A stretch of DNA of 15,953 nucleotides from Methylococcaceae bacterium (GCA_013140465.1 JABFST010000402.1:1-15953); one strand, 5' to 3'. Counted from the stretch's first letter, positions 1 through 7,179 are shown. Numbers and translations: made by a program. The notes: a model not told the origin generated them from the letters alone.

Positions 1-1
1 T

Positions 2-328
2 AACTGCAGTTCCAAACGCAAGGTGTTTTCGGCGCTAAAATCGGCTAGCCCCCAACATAGGCAAACGGATGTGATTACCATTTCCTTGGCGCATTTGGAT
101 ATTTTGCCGCAAATGGTCGCCCAACCCGATAAAGTTGTCGTAGCTCCAGCCGTGCCAGGACTGCCTATCGATTTTAAAAATGCCGTGGAAGCTTTCCAAC
201 GGCAATTCATCCAAACCCAACTAGCCAGCCAACAAGGCAACAAAGCCGCCACCGCAAAAATGTTGGGCATGGGTAGGGGGAATTTTCATCGTTTGCTGAA
301 ACGCTTGGCGATAGAGGCGACTGAATAG
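2..328 (+). CDS. C-terminal end of a NorR-like sigma54-dependent activator (partial)
   Basis: The reading frame is already open at the left edge, so this is the 3' end of a longer gene. About 108 residues are visible. The last 45 or so form a Fis-type helix-turn-helix: a helix around FQRQFIQTQL, then GNKAATAKMLGMGRGNFHRL and LKRL. The wording GNKAATA...LGM.RGN.HRLLKRL is typical of the DNA-binding end of NorR-type enhancer-binding proteins, which respond to nitric oxide through an N-terminal GAF domain and activate sigma54 promoters through a central AAA+ domain. Neither of those domains lies inside the window. The first ten or so residues at the edge do not align convincingly with the expected end of the AAA+ domain, so a frame problem there cannot be excluded. 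It could also be another Fis-family activator. The Fis-type HTH is certain; the NorR assignment is an inference. Confidence 0.7.
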   Translation, partial: NCSSKRKVFSALKSASPQHRQTDVITISLAHLDILPQMVAQPDKVVVAPAVPGLPIDFKNAVEAFQRQFIQTQLASQQGNKAATAKMLGMGRGNFHRLLKRLAIEATE

Positions 329-427
329 GATTGGTGTTTTAAGTTTACCAAGGCTAAACCTTCGCCCGGAACGTTTTTTCGGTTTCGATTCAACGGAGTC
401 TGACCCTTTGATTTTAAACCCGCAGTC

Positions 428-441
428 GAGGCTAAAGCCTC
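428..441. repeat. Small palindrome GAGGC-TAAA-GCCTC
   Basis: A perfect 5-bp stem with a TAAA loop lies between the converging activator gene and the DUF1289 gene. Its core GGCTAAAGCC is the same as the core of the dispersed palindromic repeat at 15767-15800, so it may be a diverged short member of that family. It has no T-run and is not a convincing terminator. The rest of 329-488 shows no gene. Confidence 0.4.
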
Positions 442-488
442 TCCAACATCAAGGCTTTCAATGCCAGTTAAGCGCTGGTCGCAACACT

Positions 489-674
489 TTAAGCTGTTTG
501 CCGCGCTTGTTTACGGCGTTTAGTATTCTGCACAATCTGCTGGCGGGTCTGCTCGTCAGCACTGGACCAGCAGGTAATTTCTTGCAGGGTGCGAAAACAG
601 CCTATGCACACATCATGGCTGTCTAAGGTACATTGCCTTATGCACGGGGTTGGGGTGGTGATAGGGGCAGCCAT
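489..674 (-). CDS. DUF1289 family small cysteine-rich protein
   Basis: A 61-residue protein with the DUF1289 pattern near its N-terminus: P-C11-x3-C15-x7-C23-x2-C26, followed by F-R-T-L-x-E-I and a Trp (CWSS). A basic C-terminal helix (RQQIVQNTKRRKQ) follows. The four clustered cysteines suggest metal or Fe-S binding. The function of the family is not established. Full length for the family is about 55-75 residues, so it appears intact. It sits 15 nt downstream of the glutaredoxin gene on the same strand, which suggests co-transcription and fits a thiol or metal role, although that is only inference from context. Confidence 0.8.
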   Translation of the reverse strand: MAAPITTPTPCIRQCTLDSHDVCIGCFRTLQEITCWSSADEQTRQQIVQNTKRRKQARQTA

Positions 675-690
675 TAGCGTAAGCGCTCGC

Positions 691-948
691 TTAAGCCAAA
701 CCCAACAGCGTATCCAGCTGCTTTTTTTGTTCTAGGGCGTAGAGTTCATCAAAGCCACCTACATGCACATCGCCTATATAAATTTGCGGCACGGTGCGGC
801 GTTGGGTTTTGGCCATCATCTCTTCCCTTAATTCTGGCGAGGCATCAACGTTCAACTCGGTATAGGCCACACCTTTTTTATCAAGCAAGCGTTTAGCCAT
901 TACGCAATAAGGGCAAATTTTTGTGGTATAGATCAGTATCTCAGGCAT
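691..948 (-). CDS. grxC: Glutaredoxin 3
   Basis: An 85-residue single-domain glutaredoxin, the normal size for GrxC. It has the redox-active CPYC site at residues 12-15, the cis-proline signature TVP at 52-54 (glutathione-binding groove), and the GG-FDEL segment at 64-69. It should reduce protein disulfides and glutathione mixed disulfides in the cytoplasm, using glutathione as electron donor. The ATG at 946-948 is the natural family start (MPEILIYTT). Upstream I see only a weak ribosome binding site. It is the first of a two-gene unit with the DUF1289 gene. Confidence 0.95.
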   Translation of the reverse strand: MPEILIYTTKICPYCVMAKRLLDKKGVAYTELNVDASPELREEMMAKTQRRTVPQIYIGDVHVGGFDELYALEQKKQLDTLLGLA

Positions 949-1074
949 GATTTAAGGATGTTTGATAATATAGACGGCTAGTGTAAAGGTTCAATGGGCA
1001 AGGTTCAAGGCTAGCGGCCTTATCCCGTCAAACTTCCCTTGTGCCTTAGCCCCTGAACCCTATCGAGATTAATC

Positions 1075-1455
1075 ATGACCCAACTACCCGAAAACTTACG
1101 CTATGCCCTGACCCACGAATGGGTGACTGTCTCCGACGAGACCACTATCCACGTCGGCATTACTGATTTTGCCCAGCAACAACTGGGCGATTTGGTTTAT
1201 ATAGGTATGCCTGATATTGGTCGCCGCGTGGTCGCACAAGAAGCCTGTGCCACGCTGGAATCGGTAAAAACCGCATCGGAAATCCACAGCCCGGTGTCCG
1301 GCGAAATTATCGCGATTAATACCGAGCTGCAAGACTCGCCAGAGCTGGTCAATGACGACCCTTACGGCACTTGGATTTTTTCTGTTAAAGCTGATGATTT
1401 GGCAGGTTTAGGCCAGCTGGTCAATGCAGAAGGCTATCAGGACAGCATAAGCTAA
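1075..1455 (+). CDS. gcvH: Glycine cleavage system H protein
   Basis: A 126-residue protein of normal GcvH length. The N-terminal strand ends in LTHEWV, then comes GITDFAQQQLGDLVYI, and the lipoyl-attachment lysine is K65 in ESVKTASE. The C-terminal part keeps LVNDDPYGTWI. The lipoylated H protein shuttles the aminomethyl group between the P, T and L proteins when glycine is cleaved to CO2, NH3 and methylene-tetrahydrofolate. No gcvP, gcvT or lpd lies nearby, so those partners must be encoded elsewhere. In C1-metabolising bacteria GcvH can also serve serine/glycine turnover. The start ATG follows a GAG at a suitable distance (cgagattaatcATG). Confidence 0.95.
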   Translation: MTQLPENLRYALTHEWVTVSDETTIHVGITDFAQQQLGDLVYIGMPDIGRRVVAQEACATLESVKTASEIHSPVSGEIIAINTELQDSPELVNDDPYGTWIFSVKADDLAGLGQLVNAEGYQDSIS

Positions 1456-1486
1456 GCACCCTCTTCCCAACAAAATGAGTTAAACC

Positions 1487-1849
1487 ATGGCAAATCCAAA
1501 TGCAAAAGGCATCAAACGCCTAATAAACGCGTGCTTTTTTTCGGTTGCGGGCTTTAAGGCGACCTGGACACATGAAGAAGCATTCCGGCAAGAAGTCGTC
1601 CTGTTTGTTGTGACCACCCCGATTGCCTTATGGCTAGGACAAAGCACCGTCGAAAAATTGCTGCTCATTGGCAGTATGGTGTTGGTCATGTTGGTGGAAT
1701 TGCTCAACTCCGCCGTAGAAGCCGTCGTGGATCGCGTAGGGTTTGAACACCACGAATTATCAGGCCGCGCCAAAGATATAGGTTCGGCGGCGGTAATGAT
1801 GTCTTTAGCCTGGGCCGCAGTCACTTGGGCCAGTATCTTAATTAAATAG
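1487..1849 (+). CDS. dgkA: Diacylglycerol kinase (prokaryotic integral membrane type)
   Basis: A 120-residue protein with three hydrophobic segments, at about 39-53, 58-73 and 98-116. It carries the family signature ELLNSAVEAVVDRVG, preceded by the conserved HEEAFRQE segment and followed by HELSGRAKDIGSAAV. The inner-membrane trimer phosphorylates diacylglycerol to phosphatidic acid using ATP, recycling diacylglycerol released by membrane-derived glucan or lipid A modification. The length matches the E. coli enzyme. The gene starts 31 nt after gcvH and ends 9 nt before the PfkB-type kinase gene, so it may be part of a plus-strand operon. Confidence 0.95.
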   Translation: MANPNAKGIKRLINACFFSVAGFKATWTHEEAFRQEVVLFVVTTPIALWLGQSTVEKLLLIGSMVLVMLVELLNSAVEAVVDRVGFEHHELSGRAKDIGSAAVMMSLAWAAVTWASILIK

Positions 1850-1858
1850 AGGATTATT

Positions 1859-2791
1859 ATGAGTGCATTAATTTGCGGATCGATGGCGTATGACACCATC
1901 ATGGTGTTTCATGACAAATTTAAAAACCACATCCTGCCCGAAAAAGTCCACATTCTAAACGTCTCGTTTTTAGTGCCTGTCATGCGCCGCGAATACGGCG
2001 GTTGTGCCGGAAACATCGCTTATAACCTCAATCTGTTGGGCGAAGAAGCCTTAATTATGGCAGTGGTCGGCCACGATTTTGCGCCGTACAGCCAATGGCT
2101 AAACCAAAACAGCTTGTCCAGCGAGTTTATCTACATCATGGATAACCACTACACAGGCCAGGCATACATCACCACCGACGAAGAAGCCAACCAAATCACC
2201 GCCTTCCATCCTGGGGCAATGAGCTTTTCCCACCTCAATTCCGTGCCCACCAACAAAAACATCGAAATCGGCATTGTCTCCCCTGACGGCAAAGACGGCA
2301 TGGTGTTACACGCCGAACAGTTTGCCGAATTGGACATCCCGTTTATCTTTGACCCAGGCCAAGGAATGCCGATGTTTAATGGCGCGGAACTGTTGCGTTT
2401 TATCGACCAAGCCAAATGGATTACCGTTAACGATTATGAATCCGAGCTGATGCAAGAACGCACAGGGCTAAGCCTAGTGCAAATCGCCGAACGTGTTGAT
2501 GCCCTGATCGTCACCTTGGGCGGCAAAGGCTCCAACATTTACACCCAAGGCCAGTGCCTGCACATTCCACCCGCCAAACCTAAAGCCATACTCGATCCTA
2601 CAGGTTGCGGCGATGCTTATCGCGCGGGCTTGTTGTACGGGCTGATGAACGAACTGGATTGGGAAACGACAGGCAGGATAGCCTCGTTGCTGGGCGCGAT
2701 AAAAATCGAACATTACGGCACTCAAAACCATACGCTAAACATGGCCGACTTTAAACAGCGTTATCACGAAAACTTTGGCAGTTCCTTCTAA
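1859..2791 (+). CDS. PfkB-family carbohydrate/nucleoside kinase
   Basis: A 310-residue PfkB (ribokinase-like) kinase. It begins with the nucleotide-fold strand ALICGSMAYDTIM, has the substrate-side GGCAGNIAYNLNLLG motif, and ends with the catalytic and anion-hole signature DPTGCGDAYRAGL at about 246-258, with D252 as catalytic base. The alternating GGKGSNIY segment of the family is also present. The annotated relatives I recall are often called adenosine-kinase-like, but sequence alone does not show whether the substrate is adenosine, another nucleoside or a sugar. An AGGA lies 7 nt before the ATG. The stop codon is one base from the mazG start, which suggests translational coupling with a nucleotide-cleansing enzyme. 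Confidence 0.85.
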   Translation: MSALICGSMAYDTIMVFHDKFKNHILPEKVHILNVSFLVPVMRREYGGCAGNIAYNLNLLGEEALIMAVVGHDFAPYSQWLNQNSLSSEFIYIMDNHYTGQAYITTDEEANQITAFHPGAMSFSHLNSVPTNKNIEIGIVSPDGKDGMVLHAEQFAELDIPFIFDPGQGMPMFNGAELLRFIDQAKWITVNDYESELMQERTGLSLVQIAERVDALIVTLGGKGSNIYTQGQCLHIPPAKPKAILDPTGCGDAYRAGLLYGLMNELDWETTGRIASLLGAIKIEHYGTQNHTLNMADFKQRYHENFGSSF

Positions 2792-2792
2792 G

Positions 2793-3596
2793 ATGTTGGG
2801 CAACACACAACAGCTACTGGATTTAATGGTACGCTTGCGGCATCCCCAAAACGGCTGTCCGTGGGATTTAAAACAAGATTTTGCCAGCCTGATCCCGTAC
2901 CTGATTGAAGAAGCCTACGAAGTCATAGATGCGATTGAGCGCAACGACATTAACGATTTGCGCGCCGAATTGGGTGACTTGCTGTTGCAAGTCGTCTTTC
3001 ATGCCCAAATTGCCAACGAACGCGGCTACTTTGATTTTGAAGACGTGTCACAAGGCATTGCCGACAAACTGGTGCGCCGGCATCCGCATGTGTTTGCCGA
3101 TGCTGTGTTCCACACCGATGCCGAACGCCACCAAGCATGGGAACAGGCCAAAGCCGACGAACGCCAAGAAAAACACGCCGACGCTGGACAGCAAAGCGTA
3201 TTGGCGGGCGTAGCCAACAGCTTGCCCGCCTTAATGCAGTGCGAAAAAATCCAAGACCGTGCCGCCCAACATGGTTTTGATTGGCCCGACGTGGCGCCCG
3301 TATTTGACAAAGTTTTAGAAGAACTGGACGAAGTCAAAGAAGCCTACGCTTCGGGCGACAGCGCACATATCCAAGAAGAAATCGGCGATTTGCTGCTGGT
3401 GGTCGTCAATCTCGCCAGACATTTGCAAGTCAAACCCGAAATTGCGTTAAAAGAAAGCACCCAAAAATTTAGCCAACGCTTCCATTATATCGAACAACAA
3501 GTGGCAGCCTCTGGGCGGCAGCTAAAAGACTGCCCATTGATGGAATTGGATGGCTATTGGCATGAAGCCAAAGTGGCGTTAAAAAAATCAGACTGA
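2793..3596 (+). CDS. mazG: Nucleoside triphosphate pyrophosphohydrolase MazG
   Basis: A 267-residue MazG with the two tandem all-alpha domains of the long family form. The first has RLRHPQNGCPWD at about 14-25, then EEAYEVIDAI at 39-48 and the EL-GDLLLQVVFHAQ helix. The second repeats the pattern as LEELDEVKEA at about 175-184 and EEIGDLLLVVVN at 195-206. The Glu and Asp residues of these helices bind Mg2+. The enzyme hydrolyses (d)NTPs to NMP and pyrophosphate and removes non-canonical nucleotides. An in-frame TTG at 2775 lies inside the kinase gene. I chose the ATG at 2793 because the protein then begins as MazG proteins do (short N-terminus, then LLDLMVRLR). It is separated from the kinase stop by one base. 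Confidence 0.95.
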   Translation: MLGNTQQLLDLMVRLRHPQNGCPWDLKQDFASLIPYLIEEAYEVIDAIERNDINDLRAELGDLLLQVVFHAQIANERGYFDFEDVSQGIADKLVRRHPHVFADAVFHTDAERHQAWEQAKADERQEKHADAGQQSVLAGVANSLPALMQCEKIQDRAAQHGFDWPDVAPVFDKVLEELDEVKEAYASGDSAHIQEEIGDLLLVVVNLARHLQVKPEIALKESTQKFSQRFHYIEQQVAASGRQLKDCPLMELDGYWHEAKVALKKSD

Positions 3597-3672
3597 CCAT
3601 CAACAGTGGCAAGGCAATCCGAATTTGCAGCGCCGCCTAAGAGATTACTTACCTACAGCTTAAGTTAATATC

Positions 3673-4515
3673 ATGGGAAATTCAGGACCTTTAGGCGGGG
3701 CGACTAATAACCCCATCATAGACAGCGGCACTCAATGTTTACAAGCATCGCCGCTCCCGTGTCCGCTGGGGATTTCCCAATCAGCCGCACCTTTGTATGT
3801 AAAAAGTCCGTTTCTGATCGGTAAGGCGGAACGGGAGCCAGGCAAAAACTTTGATGGCACGGTTGCCGAAGACATCCTTTATGCAGACAAGCCTGTGCAA
3901 TCAGCGTCTATCATGAAAGATGAGATGTTTACTAAAACAGATGCCCAGCTCAATGTGTATATGATTAACTTATTGGAGTCTGTGTCGGTAGGTGATATGG
4001 AAACGGTGGCCTTAGAAATGCAAAGCCGCTTCTTTAAGGCCGAAGGCGGCGTTTACACCAGCAACACCTTAAATAAAGAAATAGCCAGTAATTCCGCTTT
4101 TGTTGAATACCACAATAAATTCTTAAGCCTCTTTCAGGCAAGGCTAAAAGAAGCCCGTTACGATCCCAATAAAATGGCGATCATCACAATGAGCTTATTA
4201 AATTTTTCTTCATTTTGGGACCAAGCCTTGGGTTTGGGGATAACCATCCACCAAGTATGGAGTGCAAAAGCCGAACTCATCAATTATAAGGCCGACTACA
4301 GCACAGGCTATTGGCAATGCGAATTGGATTATACCTTTTACGACCATTTTGGCTTGGATTGGGCAGATGTTGAAAAAAATGGCAAACGCATTTTCCCTTT
4401 GTACCACACTGGCGATGGTTTTAAGGCGTGGTATATCCTGCAACATTACCGTAGTGCCAGACCCTTTATCGTAGAAATGAAGCGGCCTGTGTATTTGGCG
4501 GGCAAATTAAACTAA
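3673..4515 (+). CDS. DUF3289 family protein, candidate secreted effector or toxin
   Basis: A 280-residue protein with no signal peptide and no obvious membrane segment. The C-terminal half resembles DUF3289: F-W-D-QALGLGIT-I at about 181-192, then a beta segment YDHFGLD-ADV at 223-233, and the end motif GFKAWYILQHYRSARPF at 249-265. Residues 1-60 are low in structure and rich in G, P and S, consistent with a linker. From memory, DUF3289 proteins occur mostly in proteobacteria and often near type VI secretion or polymorphic-toxin genes, but the activity is not established. No VgrG, PAAR or Rhs gene is visible here. The next gene, 7 nt downstream, encodes a small lipoprotein that could be its partner or immunity protein. 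I see no clear ribosome binding site at the ATG. Confidence 0.65.
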   Translation: MGNSGPLGGATNNPIIDSGTQCLQASPLPCPLGISQSAAPLYVKSPFLIGKAEREPGKNFDGTVAEDILYADKPVQSASIMKDEMFTKTDAQLNVYMINLLESVSVGDMETVALEMQSRFFKAEGGVYTSNTLNKEIASNSAFVEYHNKFLSLFQARLKEARYDPNKMAIITMSLLNFSSFWDQALGLGITIHQVWSAKAELINYKADYSTGYWQCELDYTFYDHFGLDWADVEKNGKRIFPLYHTGDGFKAWYILQHYRSARPFIVEMKRPVYLAGKLN

Positions 4516-4522
4516 GGCCCTT

Positions 4523-4978
4523 ATGAAACCATTATGGCTAGTCCCATTATTACTAGGGGTTTGTGCTTGCCAGCCCAGCCCCAGCCCGCCGCTACAACTG
4601 CTGCCTTTGCCGCCTTATCGTTATGAATTTACCGATGGGGCCGCCCAAAACAGAATAGACTATTTTTATATTGACCCGGCACCCAGCGATACTGCCCAGC
4701 TAAAGCAGACACTGCCCGCTGCCCTGCTGGCAAAAATACCCGACAATAACAAAGCCTACACACTGTATTCTGTCTATGTGTACCAAAAAACCGCTGCACT
4801 TGACCCGCAACAGACACTGCAACCAGCAGTCTTACGCGCCAGCCATAAACAGGCTTTAATCAGCTATAGCCGCTGGAATAACGGGCGCTTAACCTTGTCT
4901 TATCTACTTGAAAACGGCATGGTGGTGTATGACTTATTAACAGGCCAAGCCGTGTCCCCTGCCTGGGAATTTGATTAA
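4523..4978 (+). CDS. Small putative lipoprotein
   Basis: A 151-residue protein of unknown function. It begins with a lipoprotein-type signal: charged MK, the hydrophobic core LWLVPLLLG, then V-C-A-C-Q. Lipidation is most likely at C16 (lipobox VCAC), with C14 as a weaker alternative. A proline-rich tether (QPSPSPPLQLLPLPP) follows, and then a folded part rich in Y and aromatic residues, with the segments YRYEFTDGAAQNRIDYFYI and AYTLYSVYVYQKT. It would sit on the periplasmic face of the inner or outer membrane. It follows the DUF3289 gene by 7 nt and almost certainly shares its transcript. Small lipoproteins directly behind effector genes are often immunity proteins. That is inference; I do not recognise the family. 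Confidence 0.7.
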   Translation: MKPLWLVPLLLGVCACQPSPSPPLQLLPLPPYRYEFTDGAAQNRIDYFYIDPAPSDTAQLKQTLPAALLAKIPDNNKAYTLYSVYVYQKTAALDPQQTLQPAVLRASHKQALISYSRWNNGRLTLSYLLENGMVVYDLLTGQAVSPAWEFD

Positions 4979-5017
4979 TGCCTGACCAGCGTGCGACTTA
5001 ATTTCCGGCCTACAGGG

Positions 5018-5049
5018 CTGGAGTGCAATGGCTTAGACACTGCCGTGCC
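5018..5049 (+). repeat. Dispersed palindromic repeat, copy A
   Basis: This is a diverged copy of the sequence seen four more times to the right (13353, 13436, 15624 and 15767). It reads GGAGTGCAATGGCTTAGACA followed by CTGCCGTGCC. The consensus is GGAGTGCAACGGCTTTAGAC then GTTGCCGTGC. This copy lies just behind the lipoprotein gene, before the terminator hairpins. Confidence 0.7.
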
Positions 5050-5052
5050 GCT

Positions 5053-5080
5053 GAGTAAAACGTCTATAGCCGTTTTACTC
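5053..5080. terminator. Perfect inverted repeat, likely terminator of the lipoprotein unit
   Basis: The 10-bp arms gagtaaaacg and cgttttactc are perfectly complementary around an 8-nt loop. The spot lies 75 nt after the lipoprotein stop and between two converging transcription units. There is no long T-run after it, so termination may be weak or assisted by the next hairpin. Confidence 0.55.
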
Positions 5081-5087
5081 CAAAAAC

Positions 5088-5125
5088 AAAGCCGCCATCC
5101 ACCATTGCTGGCAGATGGCGGCTTT
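5088..5125. terminator. Convergent intrinsic terminator of the nif accessory operon
   Basis: Perfect 12-bp arms (aaagccgccatc and gatggcggcttt) surround a 14-nt loop. Read on the minus strand, the stem is followed at once by a GTTTTTG tract, as expected for an intrinsic terminator downstream of the Nif11 gene. On the plus strand the arm ends in CTTTA, so it may also stop the lipoprotein transcript. Confidence 0.75.
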
Positions 5126-5158
5126 ACTTAATGCCCCCCTTCCTTGTTATCTTACGTC

Positions 5159-5377
5159 CTAAACGCGTAATAGCGCTTTTTGCATCCGCTCTGACAATTG
5201 CTCTTCAACAAATTGTGGTTCGTTAGGTGGATACAATTCTACTTCATCCAGTTCAAAATTATAGTCTTTGCCCAGGGCAATCAGTTCCCTAATTTTTTGC
5301 ACCGCCAAGAGCTTTTCTTTAAGTTCAGGATCAGTTTTGGCAAGTTCTGAAAAGGCTTTTATTTGTGCGATAGACAT
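5159..5377 (-). CDS. Nif11 domain protein
   Basis: A 72-residue protein with the Nif11 pattern in its first half: MSIAQIKAFSELAKTDPELK, then EKLLAVQ and a helix ending ALGKDYNFEL at about 34-43. The tail is acidic. It has no double-glycine cleavage site and no RiPP-modifying enzyme nearby, so it is more likely a housekeeping nif-associated Nif11 than a peptide-product precursor. The function of Nif11 in nitrogen fixation is unknown. The start at 5375-5377 is chosen over a longer in-frame extension because AGGAGA lies about 10 nt upstream and Nif11 homology begins at this Met. It is the last gene of the nif block, 52 nt behind the 320-residue protein gene, and a terminator follows. Confidence 0.8.
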   Translation of the reverse strand: MSIAQIKAFSELAKTDPELKEKLLAVQKIRELIALGKDYNFELDEVELYPPNEPQFVEEQLSERMQKALLRV

Positions 5378-5429
5378 CGTGTGGTCTCCTAGTGTTGTAT
5401 GGCTATACAGCCGGGTAAAAATCGTTGGC

Positions 5430-6392
5430 TTACACGTTATAAGGCGTATTGACCCAATCCTTAAGGACGGCAATATCGCGTTCCGGCAAATACGAAAAAT
5501 CACTGCTAATGTCCTTGAACACAGCGACGCCGCTGTTTGCCGTTACTTTTGCACCTTTCAGCATATAAAAAAACCACGCAAACGGGTATCCGGCCTGACG
5601 GTCAAAACGGCTTAACAATTGGTGTAAGGGCAAGCCTTTTTTGCCGTTGATGTCGTCCAGTTGCGGCAGGTTTTTTTGCTGGGTGTTAATGATTTCGACG
5701 TTGATTTGTTGCTCGCCAAAACGTCCGGTATGGCGAAACGGGCGGATCACCCAATCATCGGACAACACCGCTTTTTGCCCTGCGCTGCTGCGGTTCCAAT
5801 CGTCCATAAAGCGTTGTACGGGGTGTTCCAAGGGATGATGTTTATTGATTTCATCCATGAAAATCGCCACGTCAGTTTTACGTCGATAAGCATAACGTGC
5901 CGTTCCTATCCCAAAAGCGTCTAAGGTGTCGGGATATAATGGATCAATAAATTCTTCTAAATCGTCTGGCGGGTTGTGTTTGCTGACCAGCCAACGGTCG
6001 GCAATTTCGTTGGTTTTGTCGATGTCCAACTGGATAAATTGCTCGGCTTTCGGGCCAATTTGCACGACAAAATGTAAGGTGTTGCCAATTTGCCGGGTGG
6101 CGATCAGTTGTTGCTCCAAGGCATGATCCATCAGGGTTTGCAGGTTTTTACCGCAGCCGATATAAGTGCGTTCGGTCCATTCCACCAAATCCGTGGCGAT
6201 GCGTTTGCCTTGCCTGTCCACGATACCGCCTAAGCGATACCATTCTGCCCCTATCCGCGCCAAGCGTATCGGATAATCGGGGTTTTGTGCTTGCAATGCC
6301 GCCAGCAATAAGTCGTTGTCGTGGGTGGGCGCAGTGTTTTTACACAGCTTGGTAAGCCACTGTCCATCCAATTGAAAGACGGGATTAGTCAT
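5430..6392 (-). CDS. Unrecognised nif-operon protein (320 residues)
   Basis: I do not recognise a family. The protein is soluble, with no signal peptide or membrane segment. It has only two cysteines (C17 and C80), so it is not an obvious Fe-S protein. Visible blocks are EWYRLGGIVDRQGKRIATDLVE (50-71), a Gly/Cys turn IGCGKNLQTLMDHALEQQ (78-95), an acidic stretch NPPDDLEEFIDPLYPDTLDAF (140-160), RYAYRRKTDVAIFMDEINK (167-184) and an aromatic segment YPFAWFFYMLKG (269-280). The ATG at 6392 overlaps the LRV gene by 8 nt and has GGAAG at a suitable distance. An upstream in-frame ATG at 6419 would overlap by 35 nt. Tight coupling to LRV and its place between LRV and Nif11 suggest a nif-related job. 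Confidence 0.75.
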   Translation of the reverse strand: MTNPVFQLDGQWLTKLCKNTAPTHDNDLLLAALQAQNPDYPIRLARIGAEWYRLGGIVDRQGKRIATDLVEWTERTYIGCGKNLQTLMDHALEQQLIATRQIGNTLHFVVQIGPKAEQFIQLDIDKTNEIADRWLVSKHNPPDDLEEFIDPLYPDTLDAFGIGTARYAYRRKTDVAIFMDEINKHHPLEHPVQRFMDDWNRSSAGQKAVLSDDWVIRPFRHTGRFGEQQINVEIINTQQKNLPQLDDINGKKGLPLHQLLSRFDRQAGYPFAWFFYMLKGAKVTANSGVAVFKDISSDFSYLPERDIAVLKDWVNTPYNV

Positions 6393-7164
6393 GTTCTGCT
6401 TCCGGTGTTGGGCTGCCATCAGTCCCTTGCGGCGGGCGGGTTAATCGTTCTTGCACGCATTTCCTGACATCCGGTTCAGGATCATCAACCAAGCCATGCA
6501 AAGCCTCGGGGGCAACCCGCGTGACGGCGATATAGCGCACCAACCAATCGCTGTCATTAAGCATCACCACCGCATCGCTAGGGTTCATACGGTCGGCAAT
6601 TATGCGCCGCACTTCGGGGGCTTCATCATGCGCCAGCAAGCCTAAGCTAATGTCGGGCAAGCGTTCTGCCACCACTTTCCTGACTTGTAAATCGGGGTCG
6701 CGGATCATCCGAAACAAGCGTCCGGTCGGCAAGCGTCGGGCCACGGTCAGGCGCACGATATAATCGTGGTCGTCGGCGAGTTGTTCCAAGTCTTCTAAGG
6801 CAATACGGTCAGCCACGGTCATGCGCACTTCCCGGTCGGGATCGTCCAGCAGTTCGCCTAATTGGTTGGGCGGCAAGCGGTAAGCCACGGCGCGGCGCAC
6901 CACTTCGTCCTCGTCGTGCAGCAACGCAGTCAGGGCTTTTTGGGGGGCATAACGCACGGCAATAGCGCGCCGCTCCCAAAAAATGTCGTGCAAATACTGT
7001 TCGGCATACGCGGGGTTAAGCCGGAAAAAGCGGTCTATTTGTCGCCCGCTGTCTGCCGAAACGCAGGTGTCTCCGGGCATGCACCGCCCCCTCAACAAGG
7101 TTTTAACCCGCCACGGACACACGCTGCATTCGGCAATCGGTACGTTGATGGGATGCTCTGCCAT
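6385..7164 (-). CDS. LRV (leucine-rich repeat variant) iron-sulfur protein, nif-associated
   Basis: A 259-residue protein. The N-terminus has a four-cysteine site at C13, C16, C28 and C34 (ECSVCPWR, then GRCMPGDTC), matching the [4Fe-4S] module of the Azotobacter LRV protein. From about residue 66 it contains some eight 24-residue repeats, each of the form A-V-A-x-R-L-P... L-x-x-L-x-D-D-P-D-x-x-V-R, which build an alpha/3-10 solenoid. The tail (about 240-259) is polar and probably disordered. In Azotobacter the LRV gene also lies just downstream of nifHDKTY. Its role is unknown; protein docking during nitrogenase assembly or redox sensing are possible. It starts 15 nt after the DUF6129-like gene and overlaps the next gene by 8 nt. 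Confidence 0.9.
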   Translation of the reverse strand: MAEHPINVPIAECSVCPWRVKTLLRGRCMPGDTCVSADSGRQIDRFFRLNPAYAEQYLHDIFWERRAIAVRYAPQKALTALLHDEDEVVRRAVAYRLPPNQLGELLDDPDREVRMTVADRIALEDLEQLADDHDYIVRLTVARRLPTGRLFRMIRDPDLQVRKVVAERLPDISLGLLAHDEAPEVRRIIADRMNPSDAVVMLNDSDWLVRYIAVTRVAPEALHGLVDDPEPDVRKCVQERLTRPPQGTDGSPTPEAEHD

Positions 7165-7179
7165 TGCCGTGTACGCTAG

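Noticed and set aside
408..626. A 72-codon plus-strand open frame between the activator and grxC
   Set aside because: It overlaps the DUF1289 gene on the opposite strand, whose cysteine motif is convincing, and its own translation matches nothing I know.
1480..1902. A 140-codon open frame on the minus strand opposite dgkA
   Set aside because: It lies wholly opposite dgkA and the start of the kinase gene and has a Ser/Thr-rich nonsense-like translation with no motif.
2775..2792. Upstream TTG start for mazG
   Set aside because: It lies inside the kinase gene and adds residues not found at MazG N-termini; the ATG at 2793 fits the family better.
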